A DNA stretch of 64,000 nucleotides. Origin: UBA11650 sp963997925 (lineage in GTDB: Bacteria > Chloroflexota > Dehalococcoidia > Lucifugimonadales > UBA3495). Shown here piece after piece: positions 8,817-17,793 of the stretch (the first letter of the stretch is position 1; the number at the start of each line of letters is the position of its first letter). The stretch spans positions 6,226 through 70,225 of the forward strand of contig CAXEOX010000003.1 in assembly GCA_963997925.1 (NCBI GenBank), written 5' to 3'. The position numbers and the translations under genes were made by a program. Under the pieces are notes generated by a model. That model searched no databases. It was not told the DNA's origin and saw only the letters and a list, made by a program, of their open reading frames with translations.

Positions 8817-8916
8817 CCTTCCCCCTTGATTGGGGAAGGTTAGGATGGGGGTGATACCCCTCATCCTTCGGCTGCGCTCAGGACAGGCTCTCAATCCTCT
8901 CCCACAAGGGGAGAGG
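8817..8916. repeat. composite palindromic intergenic element
   Basis: Two inverted repeats lie between the DUF1800 and DUF1501 genes: CCTTCCCC/GGGGAAGG at 8817-8839 and CCTCTCCC/GGGAGAGG at 8896-8916, separated by GC-rich sequence that includes TCCTTCGGCTGCGCTCAGGACAGG. Related palindromes occur at 35505, 39766 and 41079. It may be transcribed as part of the operon and fold in the mRNA. Confidence 0.65.
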
Positions 8917-8922
8917 AGGCTT

Positions 8923-10329
8923 CTATGCAAATAGGTACTCGGTGGTGGCTACGATGGATTGGAGCATCTGACCTACTCGGGTCTCGAACTCCGGTGTGCC
9001 GGTGCGGAGATCGCCGTCGGCCTTGGCCAAGGCAAGTAGCTCGTTCCGGGTCACGTCGGCGAGCACATAAGCTCCCAACATGTCGAGACATCCGTCCACC
9101 AACTGCTCCGCAGTGATGGTCGGGCCTTGAGCGCCCAGCCGCTGGATGATGGACTGGATGCCGGGGTGGCTGGTGTTGCCGACAGCGTCGGCGGTAAAGT
9201 TGATTCGCTCCACCAATGTGCCGCTGTCGATCCATTCCCGGCCCGTGTGCCAGCCTTCGACTGTGGGCGGGTTCATGAGGTCTTGGCCCATGTAGCGGAT
9301 GTTAAGCGACATTGCATTCATGCCGGGCTTGGGCATACTGAAATCGCCCACCAACCGCATGGTTCCGACCACCGTCTCGGTGGGGCTCTTCACCTTGGTG
9401 AAGCGAGAGTTCTTGAAAGCATCGGATTTGAACAGCACCCGCAACATGGAGCGGATGTCGTAGTTGGTGCGGAAGTACTCGTCTTCCAACGATTTGATGG
9501 TCGCCGGGTCGCCCGGAGGAGTGTTCTGCCAGGCGGGAACCTGGGGTTCATCGGACACGAAGAAATTGTAGAGGTGACGCGAGATGAACCTGGCGGTGCC
9601 GGCTTGCTTGGCGACGATGTTGATGATGTCCTCGCCGTTCCAGTTCCCGGTCTCGCCCAAGAAAGTCTTCTCGCCGAAGTCGTGGTCGTTGGAGTCGTAG
9701 ATGAACTTCGCTTCGTACTTGCCGTAGGGATACCGGGGGATGGAGTTGGTCACGGTCCATCCGGTGAAGGCCCGTGCGCACTCCTTGACGTCGTCCTCGG
9801 TGTAGTTGACTTCGCCGTCCATGCCAACGCCCATGGAGAACAACTCCAACAATTCCCGGCCCCAGTTCTCGTTGATGGCGTCTTTGTGGCTCATGCAGTT
9901 GTCCAGGTAGAACATCATGGCCGGGTCTTTGGCCAATCCCTGTAGGAGGTTGTCGAACTTGCCCAGACCGTCGCGGCGGAACATGTCAAATTCGATGGTT
10001 TGCTGCTTGGGGTACTCGCACTTAGCGTGGCCGGTGACAAAGATCTGATGCCAGAAGAGGGCAATCTTTTCTTCCAGCGGCCGCTTAGTGTTAATCATCC
10101 GGTAGGTCCATTCTTCCTGCTGGCCTTCTAGGCCGGCCTGGGAGACCCACTGGGGCTGATAACGCATCATCAAGTCTTTCTCTAGCTCGGGTTGACCTTC
10201 CGGATCGAGCAACTCGTCTACCGTCGCCTCGTAGCCCTTGGCGGCGCGAGCCTCCAATTCCTCGAAGGTTGCTCCGAAGCCGGCACGACGCATCAGATGT
10301 GCCATTAACGCTATCTCTTTATCTGCCAT
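8923..10329 (-). CDS. DUF1800 family protein
   Basis: A 468-aa DUF1800 protein, a family of unknown mechanism almost always encoded beside DUF1501. It begins with the diagnostic LMRRAGFGATFEELEA and contains EKIALFWHQIFVTGH, NENWGRELLELFSMGV, YTEDDVKECARAFTGWTV and the PPTVEGWHTGREWID segment. No export signal is visible, matching its partner. The ATG is preceded by GGGAGGGCAAGG, and a good promoter lies about 37 nt upstream of it. It is the first gene of a DUF1800-DUF1501-propeller operon. Confidence 0.9.
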   Translation of the reverse strand: MADKEIALMAHLMRRAGFGATFEELEARAAKGYEATVDELLDPEGQPELEKDLMMRYQPQWVSQAGLEGQQEEWTYRMINTKRPLEEKIALFWHQIFVTGHAKCEYPKQQTIEFDMFRRDGLGKFDNLLQGLAKDPAMMFYLDNCMSHKDAINENWGRELLELFSMGVGMDGEVNYTEDDVKECARAFTGWTVTNSIPRYPYGKYEAKFIYDSNDHDFGEKTFLGETGNWNGEDIINIVAKQAGTARFISRHLYNFFVSDEPQVPAWQNTPPGDPATIKSLEDEYFRTNYDIRSMLRVLFKSDAFKNSRFTKVKSPTETVVGTMRLVGDFSMPKPGMNAMSLNIRYMGQDLMNPPTVEGWHTGREWIDSGTLVERINFTADAVGNTSHPGIQSIIQRLGAQGPTITAEQLVDGCLDMLGAYVLADVTRNELLALAKADGDLRTGTPEFETRVGQMLQSIVATTEYLFA

Positions 10330-10365
10330 CCTTGCCCTCCCTATAATGATTATAATCTGATATCG

Positions 10366-10394
10366 GTTTTACCATAGCGATTATAGCGTGTCAA
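10366..10394 (-). promoter_or_regulatory. sigma-70-type promoter of the DUF1800 operon
   Basis: On the minus strand a perfect -35 box TTGACA (10389-10394) is followed by a 17-bp spacer and TAAAAC (10366-10371) as -10. An alternative -10 (TATAAT) is embedded downstream at about 10341-10357. The position gives a short leader before the DUF1800 ATG at 10329. Confidence 0.6.
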
Positions 10395-10747
10395 GCTCCA
10401 ACTACGGCAATCCCTTACCAGTCATCTTACGAAACCGTCCGGCGCTCCAAGCGATACCTGCTTCGCCTGTGATTAGACAAGCGGCCTAACAGCGGCGGAT
10501 TCCGATTCCACGTTGGTGACCACCACATGTTATTCTGCGCCATGTTCTACGTCAACATTGTTATTGATGTCACAATCGAGACATGGACGAAGGTAAGCTA
10601 AAACTGTTGGTAGGCTTCACTTATAGAAGGGGATAAGCCACGCACTCTCCTCTACCCGTAGGACATTCCCTGGCCGTCCCGAACCCTATCCCGCCCGCTG
10701 TAATATGCGAGCCGGAAGGCTTCATAGATACAGATAAGGAGTTCATC
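10395..10747. other. divergent intergenic region without a gene
   Basis: About 350 nt between the DUF1800 operon promoter and the SDR gene. I find no protein-like frame, tRNA or strong hairpin. The last bases hold AAGGAG upstream of the SDR ATG. A plus-strand promoter must lie here if the SDR gene is not silent, but no convincing -35/-10 pair stands out. Confidence 0.5.
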
Positions 10748-11542
10748 ATGGAATTAGGACTTGAAGGAAAAGTAGCCATCGTCACCGGTGGCAGCAAAGG
10801 CATCGGCAGGGCCACGGCCCTCTGCTTGGCGCAAGAAGGAGCCAATGTTGTCATCTGCGCCCGGGGCGTGGAAGACTTGGAGGAGGCGGCGTCGGCGATA
10901 TCCGAGATATCTGGCCGGCCCGTTCTATCGGTCAGGGCCGATATGACAGTTCTTGAGGATATCCAAAACCTGGTGGCCACTACCGTGTCCGAGCTGGGTG
11001 GGGTGGACATCCTGGTGAACAACGCCGTGAACTCGGTGGCTGCGCCCTTCTTGGAACTGTCTGACGAAGATTGGCTGAACCACATCAACGTGAAGGTCAT
11101 GGGCTACGTTCGCTGCTCCCGGGAGGTCGTTCCCCACATGGAGCGCCGGGGCGGTGGCCGCATCATCAACATCGGCGGGATGGCGGCACGGAACGCCGGA
11201 AACCTCACAAACAGCAACGGCGTCACCAACTCGGCCGTCTCCAACATCGCCAAGAACCTGGGCGACCAAGTAGCCCACCTGGGCATCCTAGTGAACTGCA
11301 TCCACCCCGGCACCACCCGAACTCCCAGACAAGTCGAGCTACTGGAACGCCGCGCCCGCGACGCCAACATCACCGTGGAAGAAGCGGAGCGCCGCACGGT
11401 CAGCGAGATTCCCATCGGCCGGATGGTGGAGCCCGAAGAGGTTGCCAGCCTTGTCCTGTTCCTGGTATCGGAAAAAGCCAGCGCCATCACCGGGCAGACT
11501 ATTGCAGTGGAAGGGGGAGCGGGAAGGGGGGTTAATTATTGA
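10748..11542 (+). CDS. short-chain dehydrogenase/reductase-like protein lacking the catalytic Tyr/Lys
   Basis: A 264-aa Rossmann-fold SDR. The cofactor motif TGGSKGIG is at residues 14-21, NNAVN at the position of the usual NNAG, and the C-terminal PIGRMVEPEEVASLVLFLVSEKASAITGQT is typical. The active-site stretch is unusual: where YxxxK is expected the protein reads NGVTN, with Asn at about 157 and 161. A subfamily with a GN-type segment and no catalytic Tyr is known among SDRs, so it may bind nucleotide without the standard chemistry. Start supported by AAGGAG 7-8 nt upstream. Confidence 0.85.
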   Translation: MELGLEGKVAIVTGGSKGIGRATALCLAQEGANVVICARGVEDLEEAASAISEISGRPVLSVRADMTVLEDIQNLVATTVSELGGVDILVNNAVNSVAAPFLELSDEDWLNHINVKVMGYVRCSREVVPHMERRGGGRIINIGGMAARNAGNLTNSNGVTNSAVSNIAKNLGDQVAHLGILVNCIHPGTTRTPRQVELLERRARDANITVEEAERRTVSEIPIGRMVEPEEVASLVLFLVSEKASAITGQTIAVEGGAGRGVNY

Positions 11543-11668
11543 GGGTGGGCAAGAACTCAACGCCGGTTGACCGGCTCAATACGTGGTTTAATAGTTCGGG
11601 CCGTCCCAGAGAATCATATCCTCAGTTGACGACCGGCTATTCCAAACAACGACCCACAATCGGAGGCT

Positions 11669-12880
11669 ATGCTGAATTTCGTTACTAAAGCGCCCCAGTC
11701 CCGCCGCGTCCTAGTTTTCGGCTCGGCTATGCACGTCTGGAACGACCTATTTATCGCGCTCATGGTCCCCCTGCTTCCCTTCATAAAAGAGGACTTGGAT
11801 CTTTCCTTCACGGAAGTCGGACTGCTGAAATCGGTGTTCACCGGCGCCACTGCGATTCTTCAGATTCCTTCCGGGCTTCTAGCCGAGACGACGGGCGAGT
11901 TCTGGCTTCTGGTTTTCGGAAACGTCTGGGTCGGTATAGGTCTGGTTGCGATGGCCCTGTCATCTTCCTTCGCTATCTTACTAGGCCTGAGTTTCCTGGG
12001 CGGCTTGGGTGGGGGCGCCCAGCATCCGCTGGCCTCCAGCATGGTTTCGCGGGCCTACGAAGACGGAGGCCGATCCACCGCTGTGGGTACCGTGAACTTC
12101 GCTGGCGACATCGGCAAGATGATTGCGCCTCTGATAGCCGGGGCAGTGGCCATCTCGTTTGGATGGCGCGCTGCTTTGTGGGTAACCGGAGTGGCCAGCT
12201 TGGCATTCATGCTCGTAACTGCGATGGCCCGCCGGAACATCGATATCGGCAGGCCTGTTCAGGAGATATCTACCGAATCACAGAGCGGTGGTGGTTCGGT
12301 CCAGATGGGCGGATTTGTCACCCTGAGCGGCGTCGGGTTTCTGGACTCCGCTACCAGGGGAGCGGCCTTGGCATTCCTTCCCTTCGTGATGGTCGCCAAA
12401 GACATGACTCCAGCTCAGGTCACCGGGATGCTGTTCTTCCTGTTCATGGGCGGTGCGATCGGGAAGTACGTCGTCGGGTTGTTGGGGGAAAGATTTGGCG
12501 CAGTGAGCTTGATCTGGGGAACCAAGGGCATGACGGCCCTGCTATTGATATCCGCCTTGACGGTCCCGCCCCTGGGAATGATTCCGCTGATGTTAATCCT
12601 GGGCGTCGGTCTCAACGGAACATCCTCGGCGCTGTATGCCGCCGTAGCGGATTTCGTGCCGGCCCATCGACGAGCCCGATTGTTCGGGGTTTTCTATACA
12701 ACTAATGAGGTCGGCACGGTGTTAGCCCCCATAATCTACGGCGTCATTGCCGACGCCTACAGCCTCAGCACCACCATGGTGGTCATGGGCCTAGCCACCT
12801 CAGCCATCCTGCCCGCCAGCCTAGCCTTGCGGCCTCACCTGTCCGAGGCCAAAGCGTCGGAGAGGGAACGGGTGGGCTGA
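11669..12880 (+). CDS. major facilitator superfamily transporter
   Basis: A 403-aa integral membrane protein with about 12 hydrophobic segments in two halves, typical of MFS permeases. The loop between early helices reads GLLAETTGEFW, and the second half begins after a hydrophilic stretch near residues 190-210. The substrate is unknown; the nearby SDR and the deacylase suggest a small organic compound, which is inference. Start ATG with CGGAGG upstream. It is 126 nt downstream of the SDR gene on the same strand. Confidence 0.85.
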   Translation: MLNFVTKAPQSRRVLVFGSAMHVWNDLFIALMVPLLPFIKEDLDLSFTEVGLLKSVFTGATAILQIPSGLLAETTGEFWLLVFGNVWVGIGLVAMALSSSFAILLGLSFLGGLGGGAQHPLASSMVSRAYEDGGRSTAVGTVNFAGDIGKMIAPLIAGAVAISFGWRAALWVTGVASLAFMLVTAMARRNIDIGRPVQEISTESQSGGGSVQMGGFVTLSGVGFLDSATRGAALAFLPFVMVAKDMTPAQVTGMLFFLFMGGAIGKYVVGLLGERFGAVSLIWGTKGMTALLLISALTVPPLGMIPLMLILGVGLNGTSSALYAAVADFVPAHRRARLFGVFYTTNEVGTVLAPIIYGVIADAYSLSTTMVVMGLATSAILPASLALRPHLSEAKASERERVG

Positions 12881-12920
12881 GGGATGCGAATCGGAGCCCA
12901 GCGGCTCACTGGCCTAACCT

Positions 12921-12998
12921 GAGTATCCTGGTCGCCGGTTGGTTAGAGTACTTGCTTGAGGCTCAAGATGTCAGTGATTCGAGTCCACCACTATCCCC
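12921..12998 (+). pseudogene. degenerate tRNA-like remnant
   Basis: Between two convergent genes there is a stretch with a D-loop-like GGTTGGTTAGAG, an anticodon-arm-like CTTGC-TTGAGGC-TCAAG (GAG in the anticodon position) and a T-loop GATTCGAGTCC. The T stem has two mismatches and no matching acceptor stem or D stem is found, so it is not a working tRNA. It may be the relic of a tRNA or of an integration event. Confidence 0.3.
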
Positions 12999-13003
12999 CA
13001 TCC

Positions 13004-14599
13004 CTATCCCCCGCTATACCCCGGTCCATAAACAACCATGCCAGGCCGTGCGCCGGTGTGTTCCCCGCGGTCTATTACGGGGACGCCGTTGACTAGGACG
13101 TGTTCCACTCCTTGGCAGTACTGTTTGGGGTTCTCGAATGTGCCCCTTTCGCCCACCGTGGCCGGGTCGAAGGCGACGATGTCGGCCCAGCATCCTTCCC
13201 GCAGCAACCCCCGGTCTTGGGCGCGGAGGACTTGGGCCGGCAGGGAGGTCATCTTCCTGATGGCTTCTTCCAGAGGCAACACGCCGTGCTCCCTCACGTA
13301 GGTCCCCAGCACCCGGCTATTGCTGCCAAAGCTGCGCGGGTGGGGCAATCCGGCAACCTGGTCGTTGAGTGCGCTGCCGTCTGAAGCGATCGATATCCAA
13401 GGAAGCCGCATCACCGTGCGAACGTCTTCCTCGGACATGGTGTGATAGACGCCGCCGGGGAAGGCCCCATTCTCCGCCACCAGGTCGAAGCAGGTCTCCA
13501 CCGGGTCGGCGTTGATTCGCTGGCGGGCGATGTCCGCCACCGTCTTGCCCTCGTCGGGTTTAAGCGACTCGTCCGCCACGATCGACATGACGATGCCCTC
13601 CCAGCCCCCGTGTTCCTTCACGTATTGGTCAAACTCCGGGTCTGCTTTCACCCGGTCGCGGAACTGGCGGTCACGGAATCGGGGGATGGTTTCCGAGCGG
13701 GGCGCGTCCTGGATCCACCGGGGCATAAGACGGTGCCACGGGTGCTGCATGGCGGTGTAAGGATATTGGTCGGCAGTCACCTCCAAACCCTCCGCCATCG
13801 CCGACTGAATCGTATCGATAACCCGCCCGATCTGCCCCCAATGCTCCCGGCCCCGGATCTTCAGGTGGTAGATATGGACCGGGATCCCCGAAGCGCGGGC
13901 GATCTGGAAGGTCTTGTCCAACTCGGTCCCGATGTCGAAACCCTCGCTCCCCACATGGGTGCCGTAGTAGCCTCCGTGCTGGTTGGCGACAACCGCCATC
14001 TCGATCAGTTCGTCCACGTACTCGGGGCCGCCGGAGTGCCACGCTGCGGATAGACCAACCGCCCCCTGCTCCATCGCTTGGACCACTAGGGAGTTCATCT
14101 GCTGCAACTCGTCGGGCCCGGCGGCGCGGTCGTCGAAGCCCACCACCGCTCGCCTGATTTGCTGGGGCGCGACACTGGAGGCGATGTTGATGGACGTGCC
14201 CTGCCTAATCAGTTGCTGGAAATAACCGGTGAAGTCGGTCCAGGTTACGTCCACGCCGGACCGGAGCCGTTGCTCCTCCCGGTATTCGTCGGCAGCGGGG
14301 CCAACGACTGGGCCGACGCTGTTGCTTTCGCCGATGACGTCCAAGGTGACACCCTGGCGCACCTTACTCTGCGCGTCTCCATCGGCCAGAACGGTCACGT
14401 CACTGTGGGTATGAAGGTCGATGAATCCGGGACATACCACCAACCCGCCGGCGTCGATCACGTTATCCGCGTCGGAGGCGGAGATACTGCCGATGCGGGC
14501 AATCTTCCCATGTCGAACCCCGATGTCCGAGTAAAACCAGGGGTTACCGGCGCCATCCACGACCCTTCCGCCGCGGATAGCAACGTCGTATATCGCCAT
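13004..14599 (-). CDS. N-acyl-D-amino-acid deacylase / D-aminoacylase family amidohydrolase
   Basis: A 531-aa zinc-dependent amidohydrolase that likely removes the acyl group from N-acyl-D-amino acids or related amides. Marks are the N-terminal strand VAIRGGRVVDGAGNPWF, the metal motif PGFIDLHTHSD, VIGESNSVGP, HIYHLKIRG and the C-terminal DIVAFDPATVGERGTFENP typical of this family. The start is supported by GGGAGG upstream. It faces the MFS gene convergently; the substrate could be imported by that transporter. Length is usual for the family. Confidence 0.9.
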   Translation of the reverse strand: MAIYDVAIRGGRVVDGAGNPWFYSDIGVRHGKIARIGSISASDADNVIDAGGLVVCPGFIDLHTHSDVTVLADGDAQSKVRQGVTLDVIGESNSVGPVVGPAADEYREEQRLRSGVDVTWTDFTGYFQQLIRQGTSINIASSVAPQQIRRAVVGFDDRAAGPDELQQMNSLVVQAMEQGAVGLSAAWHSGGPEYVDELIEMAVVANQHGGYYGTHVGSEGFDIGTELDKTFQIARASGIPVHIYHLKIRGREHWGQIGRVIDTIQSAMAEGLEVTADQYPYTAMQHPWHRLMPRWIQDAPRSETIPRFRDRQFRDRVKADPEFDQYVKEHGGWEGIVMSIVADESLKPDEGKTVADIARQRINADPVETCFDLVAENGAFPGGVYHTMSEEDVRTVMRLPWISIASDGSALNDQVAGLPHPRSFGSNSRVLGTYVREHGVLPLEEAIRKMTSLPAQVLRAQDRGLLREGCWADIVAFDPATVGERGTFENPKQYCQGVEHVLVNGVPVIDRGEHTGARPGMVVYGPGYSGG

Positions 14600-14785
14600 A
14601 ACTGTTCCCTCCCGTCCGGTGTTATGCGATAGTGTAAATCATCGAGTAGCGGCGGGATAGGCGGGCGAACGGGGCAGCTATCGACTACGAGAGTAGCCCT
14701 GATGCTATACTTGGCCTCCGCCAACCGGCAGCCACCTAGCTTTGTTGTCAAGAGACGAACTGCCTTCGCAGAAGGAGCAATCGGA

Positions 14786-15406
14786 TTGTTAGACCCAGTC
14801 ACGCTTGAAAGACGCCATGTTCGGCTCGAACCCATTTCCTTGGACCACATACCAGGCTTGGTTGAGGCGGCGAGTCAGTCTCGGGAAACGTATGGGTTCA
14901 CTTATGTTCCGGCGGATGCCGACGCCATGCGTTTATATGTGGAGACGGCGTTGGTTGGGCGGGATGCCGGGACGATGATGCCATTTGCCACCATCGACCG
15001 GCGTACTGAAAAGGTTGTAGGTTCGACCAGGTTCCACCACATGGAATCCTGGGACTGGCCTGCCGGGGACCCCCGCCAACGTGGCAGGCATCTGCCGGAC
15101 GTGGTATATATCGGAACGACGTGGCTTGCGGCTGATGCTCAGCGGACGGGTATAAACCCCGAGGCAAAGCTTTTGATGCTGACCCATGCCTTTGAAACTT
15201 GGCTGGTTCATCGAGTCAGAATCACAGCGGACTCGCGCAATGAACAGTCGTGCCGCGCCATCCTGCGTCTGGGCATGCACCTTGACGGCGTGGTGCGGGC
15301 AGACCGGGTTGCGCTGGACGGCGCTATCCGGGATTCAGCAACATATTCGATTCTGGATTCGGAGTGGCCGGAGGCCAAGGCTCAGTTGATAGCGCGAATG
15401 CGTTGA
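14786..15406 (+). CDS. GNAT family N-acetyltransferase
   Basis: A 206-aa acetyltransferase of the RimJ/RimL-like type: LLDPVTLERRHVRLEPISLDH at the start, VVGSTRFHHMESW in the core, VYIGTTWLAADAQRTGINPEAKLLMLTHAFE in the acetyl-CoA region, and VRITADSRNEQSCRAILRLGM. I prefer the TTG at 14786, which has GAAGGAG 8 nt upstream and matches the usual N-terminus of the family, over an ATG 84 nt earlier with no ribosome-binding site. It may acetylate a protein N-terminus, an amino acid or an antibiotic-like molecule. Confidence 0.8.
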   Translation: MLDPVTLERRHVRLEPISLDHIPGLVEAASQSRETYGFTYVPADADAMRLYVETALVGRDAGTMMPFATIDRRTEKVVGSTRFHHMESWDWPAGDPRQRGRHLPDVVYIGTTWLAADAQRTGINPEAKLLMLTHAFETWLVHRVRITADSRNEQSCRAILRLGMHLDGVVRADRVALDGAIRDSATYSILDSEWPEAKAQLIARMR

Positions 15407-15491
15407 TCCATGTGACATGCCGGAGTCCGTGTTACCTCAGCGGCACGGAAACCCTCGATATCATTGGATGCGTTAGGTAGAAGGAGAAACC

Positions 15492-16331
15492 ATGGCAACC
15501 AGCCAATCAAGCAACTTGGTTAATACGGTGACCGGGGAAGCTTCCCGCTTGGGGGCCTTCCTGTCGGGCTTGGATACGCCGACGTGGGTGAGCGACAGCA
15601 CTTGTGAGGGATGGACGATAGAGGACGTGCTGGCCCATCTTGCGGGAAGCGCCAGCGGTTGGGCCGCCACTATTGCCAGGGCGGTTGCCGGTGACGCCGG
15701 CCCTCCGGAGGGAGGGTCTTTCCTGCCGGCCGGGGAGCGCGGCTCTCACCCCACCGGCCAAGCGGCCAGGGAGTCCCGCCAGCAATCGGGGCCCGAGCTT
15801 TTGGAAATGTTTAAAACCAGGCACGCAAGTCTTAGTCAACTTCTGGAGGGCCTGACCGACGAAGATTGGGACAAACCCTGCTTCCACCGGCGCGGCGCCC
15901 TGCCGGTCAGCGGTTATCTAGGCATACAGATCCAAGAACTGGTTCTCCACGGATGGGATATCCGCTGGGGCCTGGATGACGGAGCAGAGTTGTCTGACGA
16001 GTGTCTACCGGCGATGGTCGATCTGGTGCCCCGCTGGCTTCGCAACGCCTTCGCTCCGGGGCTGGATCTGCCGACGCCGGTGCGGTATCGATTCGACGTT
16101 TCAAGCCCGGTGGCGGTCCATGAAGACCTGCTGGTTACCGGCGACAGCTACGAGGCAGTGCCGTCCGGATCAGAACCTGCTGACGTCGTCTTTAAATGTA
16201 GCACCGGAAATTACATCCTGTTGATGTTCGGGCGGTTGAAAGTTGAGTCGGCCATCGCTTCCGGACGGTTGTCCATCCAGGGTTCATCGGAACAGGCCAA
16301 GAACTTCAACGCCTGGTTCAAGGGGTTCTAA
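15492..16331 (+). CDS. DinB-like maleylpyruvate isomerase-family protein
   Basis: A 279-aa protein with an N-terminal four-helix DinB-type metal-binding domain related to mycothiol-dependent maleylpyruvate isomerase, followed by an SCP2-like C-terminal domain. Marks are STCEGWTIEDVLAHLAGS, where the His is a likely ligand, and IQIQELVLHGWDIRWGL with the E-x3-H ligand pair. In Actinobacteria such enzymes use mycothiol; whether this organism has that thiol cannot be seen. Start ATG with AGAAGGAG upstream. Convergent with the amidohydrolase at 16343. Confidence 0.8.
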   Translation: MATSQSSNLVNTVTGEASRLGAFLSGLDTPTWVSDSTCEGWTIEDVLAHLAGSASGWAATIARAVAGDAGPPEGGSFLPAGERGSHPTGQAARESRQQSGPELLEMFKTRHASLSQLLEGLTDEDWDKPCFHRRGALPVSGYLGIQIQELVLHGWDIRWGLDDGAELSDECLPAMVDLVPRWLRNAFAPGLDLPTPVRYRFDVSSPVAVHEDLLVTGDSYEAVPSGSEPADVVFKCSTGNYILLMFGRLKVESAIASGRLSIQGSSEQAKNFNAWFKGF

Positions 16332-16342
16332 GCTTTTCGCCG

Positions 16343-17686
16343 TCAGTGTCCGGCGTGCAGTGCGTTGGCTATGGAAGTGTCGGTTCGGGAGATGGGCGGT
16401 TGCTGCCGGATGCCTGCCAGGGCGCTTTCCGGTCCCCGGTCGATCCGCTGGCCGCCTAGGAACACCTCGGTGACGTTCCACAGTACGTTGATATCGTCCG
16501 CTGGATTGCCGTCGACGATGATGACATCGGCTTCCTTGCCCGGTTCCAGGGACCCGGTGATTGCATCGATGCCCAGAGATTTAGCCGCATCGCTGGTGAT
16601 GGAAACTATGCCTTTCATCGGCGACATCCCCGCTTCAACCAGGCATTCTGTCTCGTACACCGTATTGCCCAACTTGTAGCTACTCCAAGAAGAGTCAGAC
16701 CCGGTGATTATCTTCAATCCCATCTCTATCAACCGGACGAGGTGGGTCCAGCGCAACTCCAGTTCCCACAAACTTTCATCCAAAGCGGATTGTTCTTGGG
16801 CGCTCAGTCCTCGGGCTTCTTTTCTTAGTTGCAATGCCCAGACCGTTGCCCTGGCAGTGTGCACGGTCGGGTTTACATAAGCCCCCTGAATGCCGATACG
16901 TTCCGCCACGTCTTCCCGAAAATGTGCCTTGCCGTCTGCGTCCTTGAACACGCAGTGGATTATCATGTCTACACCGGCGTCCAATGAATCGATGGTTCCC
17001 TGGGTGGATGCACAATGGGTAGCGGTCAGCTTTCCAAATTTGTGAGCCTCGCCGGTCATCGCCTTCAGCTCGTCTAAAGTGAATGCGGGTAGCAAAGGAT
17101 AAGAGGTGCGCGTGCTGCCGCCAGTGGCGCTCATTTTTATGTAGTCGGCGCCCTCTTTAATCAACTGGCGAACCGTGGCAGTGGCTTCCAAGGGCCCGGT
17201 CACCTCGGCTCCGAAATAACCCATATGCCCGCCGACGATGGCGATTGGCCGGCCGCACAGCACCATGCGGGGGGCCTGGATGATGCCGAGGTTTACCGCC
17301 TCCCGCAGCCGAAACATGGTCATGTTTTTCGCACCGTTGTCCCGGAAGGAAGTTACGCCGGAGAACAGGCTGTCCCGAGCGTTGCGAGCCGCTTGCAGCG
17401 TAATAACTTCGTCGGGCAGCGCCGCCACGTCCTCGCCGGGGCGTCCGTCGCCAAAGCCATTGTGATGGGTGTGGCAGTCGATCAATCCTGGCATGACCGT
17501 CTTGCCGGGGTAGTCGTAGGTCTCCACCGTAGCGCCCTCGGGAGGAAGGACATCCTTGGCCGGACCCGCAGCGATAATCTTCGAACCCTGGACGAGAACC
17601 GCCCCTTCCTCGATTGGCTGCCCCCCTTTGCCATCGATCAACCGTCCCGCCGTGATTAGCTTGAATGCCTGGGTCGGGTCTTCCAT
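16343..17686 (-). CDS. amidohydrolase family protein (imidazolonepropionase-like)
   Basis: A 447-aa metal-dependent amidohydrolase. It carries KLITAGRLIDGKGG at the N-terminus, MPGLIDCHTHHNGFGD with the HxH metal motif, KMSATGGSTRTSY containing the Lys, KLTATHCASTQG, DMIIHCVF and ITGSDSSWSSY with the catalytic Asp, then LEPGKEADVIIVDGNP. The ATG at 17686 is chosen because AGAGGAGATATCC precedes it; a frame extension 45 nt upstream lacks a binding site. Likely substrates are cyclic amides or dipeptides (prolidase/imidazolonepropionase-like). No signal peptide. Confidence 0.87.
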   Translation of the reverse strand: MEDPTQAFKLITAGRLIDGKGGQPIEEGAVLVQGSKIIAAGPAKDVLPPEGATVETYDYPGKTVMPGLIDCHTHHNGFGDGRPGEDVAALPDEVITLQAARNARDSLFSGVTSFRDNGAKNMTMFRLREAVNLGIIQAPRMVLCGRPIAIVGGHMGYFGAEVTGPLEATATVRQLIKEGADYIKMSATGGSTRTSYPLLPAFTLDELKAMTGEAHKFGKLTATHCASTQGTIDSLDAGVDMIIHCVFKDADGKAHFREDVAERIGIQGAYVNPTVHTARATVWALQLRKEARGLSAQEQSALDESLWELELRWTHLVRLIEMGLKIITGSDSSWSSYKLGNTVYETECLVEAGMSPMKGIVSITSDAAKSLGIDAITGSLEPGKEADVIIVDGNPADDINVLWNVTEVFLGGQRIDRGPESALAGIRQQPPISRTDTSIANALHAGH

Positions 17687-17793
17687 GGATATCTCCTCTG
17701 TTGAATGATTGGCGCGTCGACAGTCTACCAAACTAGGGGACTGGGCCGGGAGCCGGTGGTAGAATAGGCTACCCTTAGCATGGGAGAACCGCC

